Source: Ignavibacteria bacterium
GTDB lineage: Bacteria > Bacteroidota > Ignavibacteria > Tepidaquicellales > Tepidaquicellaceae
Direction: 5' to 3'
Length of the DNA stretch: 64,000 bases
Assembly (NCBI GenBank): GCA_036262055.1
Contig: DATAJP010000003.1
Span: forward strand, 372,001 to 436,000
Shown in pieces: positions 34,897-44,609 of the stretch. The notes under the pieces are model-generated. The model worked only from the letters and a program-made list of their open reading frames with translations, did no database searches and had not been told where the DNA came from. The translations under genes were made by a program, and so were the position numbers. The number at the start of each line of letters is the position of its first letter. Positions within the stretch are counted from its first letter, which is position 1.

Positions 34897-37785
34897 TTAC
34901 GTTGCTTCAATTTCCACATAATCCGATATTGGATTACATGAGCAAATCAAGTTTCTATCGCCGTAAGCATTGTTAATTCTGCTAACAGGAGGCCAGAATT
35001 TGTTTTTCTTTGTGAAATCCGTCGGGAAAGCCGCTCTTTCACGCATATAAGGATGTGACCAGTTATCACTCGTTACCTCCAATGCCGTATGAGGAGCATT
35101 TTTCAAAAAATTATCTGTCATATCGGCTTCGCCTTTTTCGATTTCTTCGATTTCTTTTCTAATTGCAATCATTGCCTCAACGAATCTGTCCATTTCAGCT
35201 TTTGCTTCGCTTTCAGTCGGTTCAATCATCAACGTTCCGGGAACAGGAAAGCTGACTGTCGGAGCATGGAAACCATAGTCCATTAATCTCTTTGCAATAT
35301 CCTCTACTTCAACTTTTGCTGATGTTTTGAAATCTCTGCAATCAAGAATCATCTCATGTGCTACTCTTCCGTTTTTGCCGGAATACAATGCTTTATAATA
35401 AGGAGCTAATTTTTCTTTTATATAATTTGCATTTAAGATTGCGATCTTGGTTGCGTTGGTTAATCCTTCAGCTCCCATCATTTTTATGTAAGCATATGAA
35501 ATCAAAAGAATGCTTGCGCTTCCCCATGGAGCTGCAGAAACTGCAGGTATCGCTTTACTTCCGCCGGTTGGAATAACCGGATTAGACGGTAAAAATTCTT
35601 TTAAGTGTTCTGCAACGCAGATGGGTCCCATTCCGGGTCCGCCGCCGCCGTGAGGTATGCAGAATGTTTTATGTAAGTTTAAGTGGCAAACATCAGCACC
35701 AATCATTTTAGGACTTGTTAGCCCAACCTGTGCATTCATATTCGCTCCGTCCATATAAACCTGTCCGCCGTTATCATGAATGATTTTGCAAATCTCCTGA
35801 ATCTCTTCTTCAAATACTCCGTGAGTCGAAGGATAAGTAACCATTAACGCAGCTAAAGTATCCTTATGTTGTTCAGCTTTTTTTCTCAAATCATCAAGCA
35901 TAATATTTCCATTCGTATCACATCCGACAACAATAACTTTCATTCCTGCCATAACAGCGCTTGCAGGATTTGTGCCGTGAGCCGATGAAGGAATTATGCA
36001 GACATTTCTTTGAGTGTCACCATTATTCAAATGGTATGCTCTAATTACAAGCAGACCCGCATACTCCCCTTGCGCACCTGAGTTCGGCTGTAATGAAACT
36101 CCCGGAAGTCCGGTTATTTCTGCAAGCTCGTTTTCAAGCTCGGCAATGATTTCCTGATAACCTTTTGCCTGTTCAACAGGAGCAAACGGATGCATTTCAC
36201 TATAAGCAGGAATGGTAATCGGAAGCATTTCAGTTGTTGCATTCAGTTTCATCGTGCATGAACCCAGCGGTATCATTGAATGTGTAAGAGATAAATCTTT
36301 ATTCTCAAGCTCTTTTATGTAGCGGAGCATTTCTGTTTCCGAACGATGAGTTTTGAAAACAGGATGAAACATATAATTACTGCTTCTGATTAAACTTGTC
36401 GGAAGAGTTGAGTAATCTTCGAATGCTTCTTCAAAATCTACGAGCTTATTTTGCGACTTAGCAAAAACTTTAGCAATTTCTTTTACATCTTCTACTGTTG
36501 TTGCTTCGTTAATTGAAATGGTAATAAAGTCTTTTCCATATCTGAAATTCATCTGCTTGTCTTCGGCATTCTTTTTTATCTTATTCAGAAGTTCTGCATC
36601 TTCAATTTTTACTTTCAGCGTATCAAAATAAAATTCATTCATCTGTTCATAGCCGAGTTTTTTCAGATTAAGGTCAGTCATAAACGCAAGTTTGTTAATT
36701 TTGCTTGCAATATTTTTTAATCCGTCAGGTCCATGATAAACTCCATACATTCCTGCAATAACAGCAAGCAGAACCTGAGCTGTGCAAATATTGCTTGTTG
36801 CTTTATCACGTTTTATATGCTGTTCACGTGTCTGTAATGCCATTCTGTAAGCACGGTTTCCCTGTGCATCGATTGAAACACCGATTATTCTGCCCGGAAC
36901 ATATCTTTTATATTTATCGAGCGTTGCAAAATATGCCGCGTGAGGACCTCCATATCCCATCGGGACACCAAATCTCTGAGTCGAACCCACAACAGCATCC
37001 GCACCAAGTTCTCCCGGAGGAGTAAGCAATGCAAGACTCATTATATCAGCTGCAACTGCAATGAAAATATTTTTTTCTTTTAGTTTTGCAAAAAGTTCTG
37101 AATAATCTTCAATGTTTCCGTCAGTTCCCGGGTATTGAGCAAGAACTCCTAAATAACCGCCATCGATATTTATTTTTTTCAAATCACCGACTTCAACTTC
37201 GATATTCAACGGGACTGCCCTTGCTTTTACTACATCAATTGTCTGCGGGAGACATTCATCAGAAACAAAAAATTTATTTGCGGTAGATTTATTTTGAGAA
37301 GCAAGATGCGAAAACATAAGCATTGCCTCAGAAGCTGCAGTGCCTTCATCAAGAAGTGATGCGTTTGCAATCTGCATTCCTGTTAAATCAATAACCATCG
37401 TCTGGAAATTCAACAATGCTTCGAGACGTCCCTGGCTTATTTCTGCCTGGTAAGGAGTGTATTGTGTATACCAGCCCGGGTTTTGAAAAATGTTTCTTAA
37501 AATTACAGTTGGAGTAATCGTCGGATTATATCCCAATCCGATATAAGATTTAAAAACTTTATTCTTCTTTGCAGTTTCTCTTATGAATTTCAAAAACTCA
37601 TCTTCACTCAGTGGTCTTCCTAAATTCAACTCTGATATATTGCGTATGCTCTGAGGAATTGTCTCTTCAATAAGCTTATCAACTGACTCGCAGTTTATTT
37701 CTGCAAGCATTTCATTTATTTCCTGGTTATCAGGTCCTATGTGCCTGTTCTGGAATTCAAAATCCGATTTAAAAAACTCTGTCAT
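34897..37785 (-). CDS. gcvP: Glycine dehydrogenase (decarboxylating), P-protein
   Basis: The 962-residue single-chain P-protein of the glycine cleavage system, which decarboxylates glycine with PLP and passes the aminomethyl group to lipoyl-GcvH. It is full length (the fused form, not the split GcvPA/GcvPB). The PLP lysine is K706 in [19 protein letters not shown]. Other family stretches are FQNRHIGP at the N-terminus, [17 protein letters not shown] and [12 protein letters not shown]. gcvT and gcvH are not in the window. No glycine riboswitch is recognisable in the 247-bp upstream gap. The CADD gene downstream gives a possible folate link. Confidence 0.97.
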   Translation of the reverse strand: MTEFFKSDFEFQNRHIGPDNQEINEMLAEINCESVDKLIEETIPQSIRNISELNLGRPLSEDEFLKFIRETAKKNKVFKSYIGLGYNPTITPTVILRNIFQNPGWYTQYTPYQAEISQGRLEALLNFQTMVIDLTGMQIANASLLDEGTAASEAMLMFSHLASQNKSTANKFFVSDECLPQTIDVVKARAVPLNIEVEVGDLKKINIDGGYLGVLAQYPGTDGNIEDYSELFAKLKEKNIFIAVAADIMSLALLTPPGELGADAVVGSTQRFGVPMGYGGPHAAYFATLDKYKRYVPGRIIGVSIDAQGNRAYRMALQTREQHIKRDKATSNICTAQVLLAVIAGMYGVYHGPDGLKNIASKINKLAFMTDLNLKKLGYEQMNEFYFDTLKVKIEDAELLNKIKKNAEDKQMNFRYGKDFITISINEATTVEDVKEIAKVFAKSQNKLVDFEEAFEDYSTLPTSLIRSSNYMFHPVFKTHRSETEMLRYIKELENKDLSLTHSMIPLGSCTMKLNATTEMLPITIPAYSEMHPFAPVEQAKGYQEIIAELENELAEITGLPGVSLQPNSGAQGEYAGLLVIRAYHLNNGDTQRNVCIIPSSAHGTNPASAVMAGMKVIVVGCDTNGNIMLDDLRKKAEQHKDTLAALMVTYPSTHGVFEEEIQEICKIIHDNGGQVYMDGANMNAQVGLTSPKMIGADVCHLNLHKTFCIPHGGGGPGMGPICVAEHLKEFLPSNPVIPTGGSKAIPAVSAAPWGSASILLISYAYIKMMGAEGLTNATKIAILNANYIKEKLAPYYKALYSGKNGRVAHEMILDCRDFKTSAKVEVEDIAKRLMDYGFHAPTVSFPVPGTLMIEPTESEAKAEMDRFVEAMIAIRKEIEEIEKGEADMTDNFLKNAPHTALEVTSDNWSHPYMRERAAFPTDFTKKNKFWPPVSRINNAYGDRNLICSCNPISDYVEIEAT

Positions 37786-37896
37786 TTAAAATTAAAATTG
37801 ATATTTTTGGGTAAATCATACAAATATACGATTTATAAACGCCAAACTAAATTCCCTTAAAATTCACTTTCCCAAAAACTTAATCTTAACTTTACA

Positions 37897-37924
37897 TTTG
37901 GGTTACCTTTATTTCTTAAATTTG
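37897..37924 (+). promoter_or_regulatory. Bacteroidota-type promoter before a T9SS protein gene
   Basis: TTTG, 16 bases, then TAAATTTG, matching the TTTG-n-TAnnTTTG pattern; the spacer is slightly short. The predicted leader would be about 100 nt. The segment TTACCTTTATTTCTTAA within the spacer also occurs at 6253-6269, before the methyltransferase gene. Confidence 0.5.
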
Positions 37925-38032
37925 TAATAAAAACCAGAGTAGTTTTTGAGCTCTTATTTTGTTATTTTATCGCATATAATCAGTCTCAATACCTCAAAAG
38001 TTTTAATAATAATTTAAACAATAAACACAAAC

Positions 38033-39067
38033 ATGAAAAAATTCATTTACGCTTTTCTTTTTCTTTTTTTAGCGTTTGGAAGCGCTAATTCACAAACTTT
38101 ATTCATTGAAAATTTCGATTACACCGCCGGTGACTCAATCGGTGCTCACGGATGGGTATATAACACAGGAGCAGTAAATCCATTGTTAGTCACTGCACCG
38201 GGATTAACTTACACCGGTTATCCGGGTTCGGGAGTTGGCAACGCCCTTACTTTGAAATCTACAGGTAACGATGCTTACAAAGGATTCGTTCAGGATAGCG
38301 TCGGAACATTTTATACCGCATTCATGATTCGTGTTGATACCTCAAGAGCAGGCGGAGATTATTTCTTTGCAATGCTTCCTTCAAATTCAACAACTTTCTA
38401 TACTGCAAGAACTTACATAAGTGACACAACGGGCGGATTTAGAATCGCATTAAGCAAAGGAACAGCAGCAACAGGAATTGCATATTCAAATGCTGTTTAT
38501 ACAAGAGGCACTACTTATGTTGTAATCGTAAAATACGAATTCGTTTCAGGAACAGGCAATGATAACTTAAGTTTATATGCGTTTAGCGGAGCTATTCCTC
38601 CAACCGAACCGGGAACTGCTACAATTCCTTCAGTTACTTCAACAGCAAATGACCTTACCAATTATGGAAGAGTTGCAGTGAGACAAGGAAGCGCTACCAC
38701 AGCTCCTTATATGATTATCGACGGTTTCAGAGTTGCAAAAACATGGGCAGGTATCATGACAAGCATTGAAAATACAAACACAGTTGCTGAATCATTTAAG
38801 CTTTCACAAAATTATCCAAATCCTTTCAATCCGACAACAAACATTAAGTTCAGCGTTCCTTCAAACGGAAATGTAACTTTGAAAATTTATAACACACTCG
38901 GAAAAGAAGTTTCAACTTTGGTAAATTCACAATTAACAACAGGTGAATATCAGGTTGACTTCAACGCTAAAAACCTAACTTCAGGATTATATTTCTATAA
39001 GCTTGAGTTTGCAGGTCTTAACGGAAATTACATCTCTGACATAAAGAAAATGATGTTAGTGAAATAA
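38033..39067 (+). CDS. Secreted protein with T9SS sorting domain
   Basis: 344 residues. The signal peptide ends SANSQ. Residues 22-240 are a beta-rich domain starting FIENFDYTAGDSIGAHGW and containing FYTAFMIRVDTS. This pattern is common in LamG/jellyroll-like modules of Ignavibacteria secreted proteins, but I do not recognise an enzyme. The sorting domain begins NYPNPFNPTTNIKF and ends MMLVK. It is monocistronic with a promoter and a strong terminator. Surface display through the type IX system is predicted; the ligand is unknown. Confidence 0.85.
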   Translation: MKKFIYAFLFLFLAFGSANSQTLFIENFDYTAGDSIGAHGWVYNTGAVNPLLVTAPGLTYTGYPGSGVGNALTLKSTGNDAYKGFVQDSVGTFYTAFMIRVDTSRAGGDYFFAMLPSNSTTFYTARTYISDTTGGFRIALSKGTAATGIAYSNAVYTRGTTYVVIVKYEFVSGTGNDNLSLYAFSGAIPPTEPGTATIPSVTSTANDLTNYGRVAVRQGSATTAPYMIIDGFRVAKTWAGIMTSIENTNTVAESFKLSQNYPNPFNPTTNIKFSVPSNGNVTLKIYNTLGKEVSTLVNSQLTTGEYQVDFNAKNLTSGLYFYKLEFAGLNGNYISDIKKMMLVK

Positions 39068-39077
39068 TTCTTTTTCT

Positions 39078-39120
39078 CGTAGAGACGCAACATTTTGCGT
39101 CTCTACGTTTTTATTTTTCT
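39078..39120 (+). terminator. Rho-independent terminator
   Basis: Stem CGTAGAGACGCAA/TTGCGTCTCTACG with loop CATT, followed by a T-rich tail. It lies 11 nt after the T9SS protein gene. Confidence 0.9.
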
Positions 39121-39190
39121 TATCCGCTCCTCCCTTTTAACCTTTCAGTTTTAATCTAATAAAAGTAATTTGTAATCTATCTTGTAACCT

Positions 39191-40441
39191 ATGATAAATC
39201 GCCCTAAAGGCACATACGATATTTTACCATCCGATGCTCATAAGCGTAATGTTTTATTCGGTATAATCCGCAATGTTTTCCAGAGATATAATTATAAGGA
39301 AATACTTACGCCTGCATTTGAACAGACAGAACTTTTCAAACGAGGCATCGGTGAGGAAACGGACATCGTCTCAAAGGAAATGTATTCGTTCGATGAAGGT
39401 AAATTTACTTTAAGACCTGAGCTTACTGCACCCGTAATACGCGCATATCTTGAAAACAGTATGTTCAATGATTCCCCTCTTAAGAAATTATTTTATATCG
39501 GTAATATGTTCCGTCATGAACGTCCGCAGGCAGGAAGATTCAGGGAATTCTGGCAGTTCGGCGCAGAGGCAATCGGCAGTTCGGACGTTTATATCGATGC
39601 GGAAATGATTGCAATTGCCGACAGCATTCTTAAAGAATTGAACACAAAAGATTATGTTGTTAAGATAAACAATATCGGCTCACGCGACGAACGCAAAGAT
39701 TATGTAAAAGCATTAAAAGATTATTTGCAAAATCATTATAACGATTTATCTGAAACCAGCAAAACACGTTTTGAAAAAAATCCTTTAAGAATACTCGACA
39801 CCAAAGATCCAAAAGAGAAAGAAATCATAAAAAATGCTCCGACGATTAACAATTTTTTAAAACCTGAAACACAAAAAGATTTTGAGAAACTTTTATCTTT
39901 GCTATCAGTCCAAAACATAAAGTATGAAGTTGATTATCTTCTTGTTCGGGGATTGGATTATTATACTAACACTACTTTTGAGTTTCAGTCCGATAAGCTC
40001 GGTGCGCAAAATGCAATTCTTGGCGGCGGCAGATATGATAACTTAATTGAAATTCTTGGCGGAAAGCCAACGCCTTCAATTGGTTTTGCTTGCGGAATTG
40101 AACGCTTGTTAATGGTTGCAGATGTATCGGGATTTAAATTCCCCGAAGAAAAAAATATTGATTTATATTTAATAACACTCGGAGATAAAGCAAAAGAGTT
40201 TGCTTTAACAAAAATAAATGCTTTGCGTCAAAACGCATTTATTTGCGAAACGGATTTTCTTAACCGCAGCATTAAATCACAGATGAAGGAAGCAAATAAA
40301 TATAACTCACGTTATGTTCTTGTCATTGCTGATGAGGAGTTAAATTCACGAACTGCAAAATTGAAACGAATGGAAGACGGGAATGAAACGGAAATAAGAC
40401 TCGACGACATTGATTCTATAATTAAAACTTTACAAGGTTAA
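39191..40441 (+). CDS. hisS: Histidine--tRNA ligase
   Basis: A 416-residue class II synthetase that charges tRNA-His. Motifs are the N-terminal RPKGTYDILPSD, motif 2 region FRHERPQAGRFREFWQFG, the histidine-binding LVRGLDYYTNTTFEF and GGGRYDNLIE, and motif 3 PSIGFACGIERL. The C-terminal anticodon-binding domain covers about the last 95 residues. It leads a plus-strand run with the 138-residue unknown and lgt. Confidence 0.97.
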   Translation: MINRPKGTYDILPSDAHKRNVLFGIIRNVFQRYNYKEILTPAFEQTELFKRGIGEETDIVSKEMYSFDEGKFTLRPELTAPVIRAYLENSMFNDSPLKKLFYIGNMFRHERPQAGRFREFWQFGAEAIGSSDVYIDAEMIAIADSILKELNTKDYVVKINNIGSRDERKDYVKALKDYLQNHYNDLSETSKTRFEKNPLRILDTKDPKEKEIIKNAPTINNFLKPETQKDFEKLLSLLSVQNIKYEVDYLLVRGLDYYTNTTFEFQSDKLGAQNAILGGGRYDNLIEILGGKPTPSIGFACGIERLLMVADVSGFKFPEEKNIDLYLITLGDKAKEFALTKINALRQNAFICETDFLNRSIKSQMKEANKYNSRYVLVIADEELNSRTAKLKRMEDGNETEIRLDDIDSIIKTLQG

Positions 40442-40452
40442 TTTAATACTTA

Positions 40453-40869
40453 ATGAGAACAAAACAAGTCCGACCTGAAAAGAAAGAATTTGAGTACAGC
40501 TTAGAAATATCAAAAGAAACTGATATGCTTACCGGGAAAGATTATATTCTTTTTGATTTTCAGACAGTAAAGGAATTTATCACTTATGAATATAAAATTG
40601 ATATTATTTCCTTATTCAACAAAAACAAAAATCAATTAACATTCAAAATAGAAGGGCTTTCCGCTCCTGTAATTTCATTCTCGCATTCCGGAACCGCCGG
40701 CTATCAATATAAATTTTATGATTTTGAAAATAAAGATTATGAACTGTTAATCAGTAATAACAAAAAACAAAAAAATCAATTTAAATTGAAAGTAACGGAC
40801 TCTGAATTAAAATTAGGAAAAAGTCCTGATGCAAAAATTGATAAATTTATTAATATTACTACGAAATAA
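40453..40869 (+). CDS. Hypothetical protein between hisS and lgt
   Basis: 138 residues, with no signal peptide, no membrane helix and no family I recognise. Its composition is Lys/Ile/Phe-rich and the predicted fold mostly beta. Its start is 11 nt after hisS and its stop overlaps the lgt ATG by one base (TAATG), so it is probably translated in the same transcript. That coupling, not a motif, is the evidence that it is a real gene. Confidence 0.7.
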   Translation: MRTKQVRPEKKEFEYSLEISKETDMLTGKDYILFDFQTVKEFITYEYKIDIISLFNKNKNQLTFKIEGLSAPVISFSHSGTAGYQYKFYDFENKDYELLISNNKKQKNQFKLKVTDSELKLGKSPDAKIDKFINITTK

Positions 40870-41669
40870 TGTTTCCAAAACTTTTTGAAATCGGTCCTGT
40901 TCCTGTTTATAGCTATGGCTTAATGCTGGGCATTGCATTTCTTGTGGGCAACTCAATTCTTGTCCGCCAGCTCCGGGCAAATAAAATGGATGAAGGCATC
41001 GGGGTTAATGTTACGTTCATTGCTTTGATTTCCGGGCTTGTCGGCGCAAAGTTATTTTATATTCTCGAAGAATGGAATTTTGGAAGCGGACTTCCTTTTT
41101 CTGCTTTGATGGCTCCAGATATTTTATTTTCTCCATCCGGCTTGACGTTTTACGGCGGATTAGTTTGCGCTGCTATCTCTTTAATTGTTTATTGCAAAAT
41201 AAAAAAAATCTCCGTGCTGGGTTTATTCGATTTGCTCTCCCCCGCAGCCGCTCTTGGGTACGGCATAGCGCGGATAGGATGTCATTTATCCGGAGATGGT
41301 GATTACGGAATATCAGTCAATGGCACCATATGGGAATTTTTGGGATACAGCTATGCAAACGGTACAGTCCCCACTCCACCCGGAGTTCTTGTCCAGCCGA
41401 CACCATTATATGAACTTGTTGTAGCAATTTTTATTTTCCTTTATTTATGGAAGCTCAAAGATAGAAAAACTTTCAACGGTCAGGTCTTTTCGGTTTATTT
41501 AGTTCTCGTCGGAGTAGCACGTCTTCTCGTCGAATTCATTAGACTTAATCCGCATGTAGTTTTTGGACTATCACAAGCGCAGCTTATTTCAGTATTTATG
41601 ATAATTGCAGGAATTTTGCTGTATTTATCAAGAAAGGATAAGAATTCGGTTTCTTTGAAGACAACGTAA
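40869..41669 (+). CDS. lgt: Prolipoprotein diacylglyceryl transferase
   Basis: A 266-residue inner-membrane enzyme with about seven helices. It transfers diacylglycerol from phosphatidylglycerol to the lipobox Cys of pre-lipoproteins. Signature: GYGIARIGCHLSGDGDYG, with the conserved Arg and the HGGL-equivalent segment FYGGLVCAAIS. Further family positions include QPTPLYELVVA and EFIRLNPHV. It serves the several predicted lipoproteins in this window. It is last in the hisS run and is followed by a family C repeat. Confidence 0.95.
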   Translation: MFPKLFEIGPVPVYSYGLMLGIAFLVGNSILVRQLRANKMDEGIGVNVTFIALISGLVGAKLFYILEEWNFGSGLPFSALMAPDILFSPSGLTFYGGLVCAAISLIVYCKIKKISVLGLFDLLSPAAALGYGIARIGCHLSGDGDYGISVNGTIWEFLGYSYANGTVPTPPGVLVQPTPLYELVVAIFIFLYLWKLKDRKTFNGQVFSVYLVLVGVARLLVEFIRLNPHVVFGLSQAQLISVFMIIAGILLYLSRKDKNSVSLKTT

Positions 41670-41679
41670 AATTTTATTT

Positions 41680-41730
41680 GGTAGGACAGGCATTCCTGCC
41701 TGTCCGGACAGACAGAATGTCTGTCCTACC
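41680..41730. repeat. Family C double palindrome
   Basis: GGTAGGACAGGCATTCCTGC..., then ...CAGAATGTCTGTCCTACC: two nested hairpins inside an outer perfect inverted repeat, GGTAGGACAG/CTGTCCTACC. The same words recur at 5149-5170 and 63119-63145. Confidence 0.85.
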
Positions 41731-41825
41731 CAAAATGAAAAACTGCAAAAAAACCTCAATTATCCCTTCCTTATCCCATTGAAAAAAAATCAAATTATGC
41801 TTAATTTAATGATTAACATAAAATT

Positions 41826-41984
41826 ATGAAAAGAACATATCAACCAAGCAACAGAAAAAGAAAAAATAAACACGGATTTAGGGAAAGAATGTCCACTAAA
41901 AACGGAAGAAAAGTCTTGGCAAGCAGAAGAAAAAAAGGCAGAAAAAAACTAACAGTCAGCGACGAATATACACGCAGAGCATAA
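41826..41984 (+). CDS. rpmH: 50S ribosomal protein L34
   Basis: A 52-residue, highly basic protein starting [20 protein letters not shown], then [20 protein letters not shown]: the invariant L34 sequence, with a short acidic C-terminal tail (SDEYTRRA). It is the first gene of the conserved rpmH-rnpA-yidD-yidC cluster; rnpA begins 1 nt after the stop. Confidence 0.97.
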   Translation: MKRTYQPSNRKRKNKHGFRERMSTKNGRKVLASRRKKGRKKLTVSDEYTRRA

Positions 41985-41985
41985 T

Positions 41986-42426
41986 ATGAATGCCTCCGTC
42001 AACGGAACTGAATACATTGATTATTCACTCTCCAAAGATGAAATTGTAAGGGGCTTCAATAAGTTTAAAGAAGTTTTAGATAATTCAGTAAAGTATAAGT
42101 CAGTTTTTTTTAAAGCATTTGTGAATTTCACAATCTTCGATGAGTCCGAAAATCGCCCACCGTCAGGAAATGTAAAGGTGGGCTTTTTAGTTTCTAAAAA
42201 AAACGTGAACAAAGCAACACAGCGCAACAAGATTAAACGTTTGTTCCGTGAGCTTTATCGTAAAAGGAAATACCGGCTCTCCGATTTAAAAAAGAATGTT
42301 AACATAATTTTTTCTTTCCGGAAAGAAGGACAGAAAAAAATTTTTCAGGAAGATAAATTTAATTTCATAGAATTTTCTTCCGATTTTGATGAGTTATTAA
42401 CAAAGATATTACAGGCAAAGAATTAA
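41986..42426 (+). CDS. rnpA: Ribonuclease P protein component
   Basis: 146 residues. The RNR signature is TQRNKIKRLFRELYRKRKY, which contacts RNase P RNA and pre-tRNA leaders, preceded by GFLVSKKNVNKA. The N-terminal 50 residues (SKDEIVRGFNKFKEVL...) are slightly longer than usual. It is co-transcribed with rpmH. Confidence 0.94.
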   Translation: MNASVNGTEYIDYSLSKDEIVRGFNKFKEVLDNSVKYKSVFFKAFVNFTIFDESENRPPSGNVKVGFLVSKKNVNKATQRNKIKRLFRELYRKRKYRLSDLKKNVNIIFSFRKEGQKKIFQEDKFNFIEFSSDFDELLTKILQAKN

Positions 42427-42432
42427 GAATCG

Positions 42433-42669
42433 ATGAAATTATCTCTCTCAACACCTTTTATTTTAATCATAAAGTTATATCAGATTACTTTATCACCTCT
42501 TATGGGAAACTCATGTAAGTTTTATCCCACGTGTTCCAATTATGCAATCGAAGCGTTTGAGAAAAGAGGTGTTCTTGCAGGTATTTATCTGACAACAAAA
42601 AGAATTTTAAGGTGTAATCCCTTTTCAAAAGGCGGTTATGACCCGGTTCCATGCAACCACAAACACTAA
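42433..42669 (+). CDS. yidD: Membrane protein insertion efficiency factor YidD
   Basis: 78 residues with the full family motif: [49 protein letters not shown]. It is thought to help YidC-dependent insertion and always lies between rnpA and yidC, as here. Confidence 0.95.
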   Translation: MKLSLSTPFILIIKLYQITLSPLMGNSCKFYPTCSNYAIEAFEKRGVLAGIYLTTKRILRCNPFSKGGYDPVPCNHKH

Positions 42670-42682
42670 ATTTTAATTTTTA

Positions 42683-44566
42683 ATGGATAAGAAAACAATA
42701 GGTGCATTTGTATTAATAGGCGTGGTTCTTCTCGGATGGCTATACTGGACCTCGGAACAACAAAAGAAAGTTCAACCTGTAAAACCTCCTGTTACTCAAA
42801 CAGACACTACTACAAAAACTTCCGCCGATACCGGTTCTATAAAAAATATTCCCGTAAAAGATTCCGTTAAAACTAAGGATACAACGCAAAAAGCTGCTAA
42901 TGATTCACTCAGCATTGAAAAATATTCTTCCGAGTTTGGGAATGCGTTTTATAAACATGCTGTTCAATATGACAAAGACAATAACATAACGGGTCAGAAA
43001 AATATTGTTATCCAGAACGACCTCGTTATAATGGAATTCTCGAATTACGGCGGTACACTTACAAAGTTTATAACCAAGAAATTCAACACTTATGATGGTC
43101 ATCCCGTTCAGCTTGTTGACTGGAAAAAAGGCAAAGAGCTTCACATCATCTTCACGTCAAAAGACGGAAAAATGATTGACACAAAAGACCTTGTTTTCAG
43201 TTCTGCATATCAACCATGGGACAGTATTAACCTGAATGATAATGCGGAGTATAAGCTTGAATATCTTTTAAACATTGATTCGGCAAAAACTCAGCAGATA
43301 AAAATCATTTATACGTTTAAAAAAGATTCTTATGAGTTCGACGTTAACTACGAATTAGTAAATTCAATCGCATATATTTCCGATGCTAAATACCAGCTTG
43401 TATGGGGTTCGTCATTGAATTTAACCGAAGGACGAAGCGACGTTGAAGCTTCCTATGAAAAGGCATATGCCTACCTTGGAGGTGAGCTTGAAGATATAGA
43501 TGCAACAGATTTTGAGAAAGAAACCGTCGGAGATTATAACGGCAATACAGATTATGTTGCTTCACGTAATAAATATTTTGGCGTTTTTTTAATACCGACT
43601 TCACGCAAGGGAGACGGGGCATATCTTGAAGGAATAAACACTCATCTGAAAGATGCAGGACAGCGAAAAGAATATTCCATTGCAGTAAAGATGGACATCA
43701 AAAACGATAAAGTTAACAATGATAAGTTTATTATTCTTTTGTCTCCGATTGATTATAACATTCTGAAAAGTTATAACATGGAGCTTCAGCTTGTGCAATC
43801 ATTTGCTCTCGATTTTATCGTGAGACCTATTGCGCAATGGGTCATTATGCCGTTGTTTAATTTCCTGCATACGTTCATTCCGAATTTCGGTTTTGTCATC
43901 ATAGTATTTGCTCTGATTCTTAAGATTGTATTAAATCCATTAACCAAGAAGCAAATGGATTCAATGAAGCGTCTTGGTCAATTAAGTCCAAAGATGACGG
44001 CAATCCGCGAGAAATATAAGGATGACCCCGTCAAGATGAACGAGCAAATTATGAAGCTCTACAAGGAAGAGAAGATAAATCCGATGGGCGGGTGTTTGCC
44101 AATGCTGCTTCAGCTGCCTATACTTTACGCACTGTTCGGGGTTTTCAATTCTACAATCGAGCTGAGACAGCAGCCATTTATTTTATGGATTCATGACTTA
44201 TCAACACCGGATGTTATTTTTAATCTTCCGTTTAAAATCCCGATTTTTGGAATAGACCAGGTTTCGGGGCTTGCAACCCTGATGGGCATAACTATGTTCA
44301 TTCAGCAGAAAATGACCATTACTGATCCTAAGCAGAAAGCAATGGTGTATATTATGCCGATTATGCTTACACTTTTGTTCTTCAGTTTTCCTGCAGGTTT
44401 AAATTTATATTACTTTACGTTCAACCTTTTGTCAATAATCCAGCAATGGTATGAAACAAAGCTAAAAGCAAAAAAAGAAGGAAGTGTCGAGGTTATACAG
44501 GATAAACCCAAGCGGAAATCTTTTCAGGAAATAAAAGACGAACTGACCTCAAAAAAGAAGAAATAA
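42683..44566 (+). CDS. yidC: Membrane protein insertase YidC
   Basis: 627 residues of the Gram-negative long type. An N-terminal membrane anchor (about 6-24) is followed by a Thr/Lys-rich linker and a periplasmic beta-supersandwich of about 300 residues. The conserved 60KD insertase core (about 375-600) includes LTKKQMDSMKRLGQLSPKM and NPMGGCLPMLLQLPILYALF. The tail is basic. It inserts membrane proteins alone or with SecYEG. The gene is followed by a rho-independent terminator. Confidence 0.96.
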   Translation: MDKKTIGAFVLIGVVLLGWLYWTSEQQKKVQPVKPPVTQTDTTTKTSADTGSIKNIPVKDSVKTKDTTQKAANDSLSIEKYSSEFGNAFYKHAVQYDKDNNITGQKNIVIQNDLVIMEFSNYGGTLTKFITKKFNTYDGHPVQLVDWKKGKELHIIFTSKDGKMIDTKDLVFSSAYQPWDSINLNDNAEYKLEYLLNIDSAKTQQIKIIYTFKKDSYEFDVNYELVNSIAYISDAKYQLVWGSSLNLTEGRSDVEASYEKAYAYLGGELEDIDATDFEKETVGDYNGNTDYVASRNKYFGVFLIPTSRKGDGAYLEGINTHLKDAGQRKEYSIAVKMDIKNDKVNNDKFIILLSPIDYNILKSYNMELQLVQSFALDFIVRPIAQWVIMPLFNFLHTFIPNFGFVIIVFALILKIVLNPLTKKQMDSMKRLGQLSPKMTAIREKYKDDPVKMNEQIMKLYKEEKINPMGGCLPMLLQLPILYALFGVFNSTIELRQQPFILWIHDLSTPDVIFNLPFKIPIFGIDQVSGLATLMGITMFIQQKMTITDPKQKAMVYIMPIMLTLLFFSFPAGLNLYYFTFNLLSIIQQWYETKLKAKKEGSVEVIQDKPKRKSFQEIKDELTSKKKK

Positions 44567-44577
44567 AGTTTATATAT

Positions 44578-44603
44578 GGCAGCATTAAATGCTGCCTTTT
44601 TTT
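44578..44603 (+). terminator. Rho-independent terminator for rpmH-rnpA-yidD-yidC
   Basis: Stem GGCAGCAT/ATGCTGCC with loop TAA and seven T. It overlaps the ATG at 44589, which argues against using that codon as the glycosyltransferase start. Confidence 0.9.
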
Positions 44604-44609
44604 ATTGCT

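Noticed and set aside
37786-38032. Glycine riboswitch upstream of gcvP
   Set aside because: No paired glycine-aptamer core or tandem hairpins are visible; only AT-rich sequence and a plus-strand promoter.
41731-41825. Replication origin beside rpmH
   Set aside because: rpmH-rnpA-yidD-yidC often lies near oriC, but no dnaA gene or cluster of DnaA boxes is seen here.
44589-44609. ATG 44589 as start of the glycosyltransferase
   Set aside because: It lies inside the yidC terminator hairpin; ATG 44610 gives the normal GT9 N-terminus.
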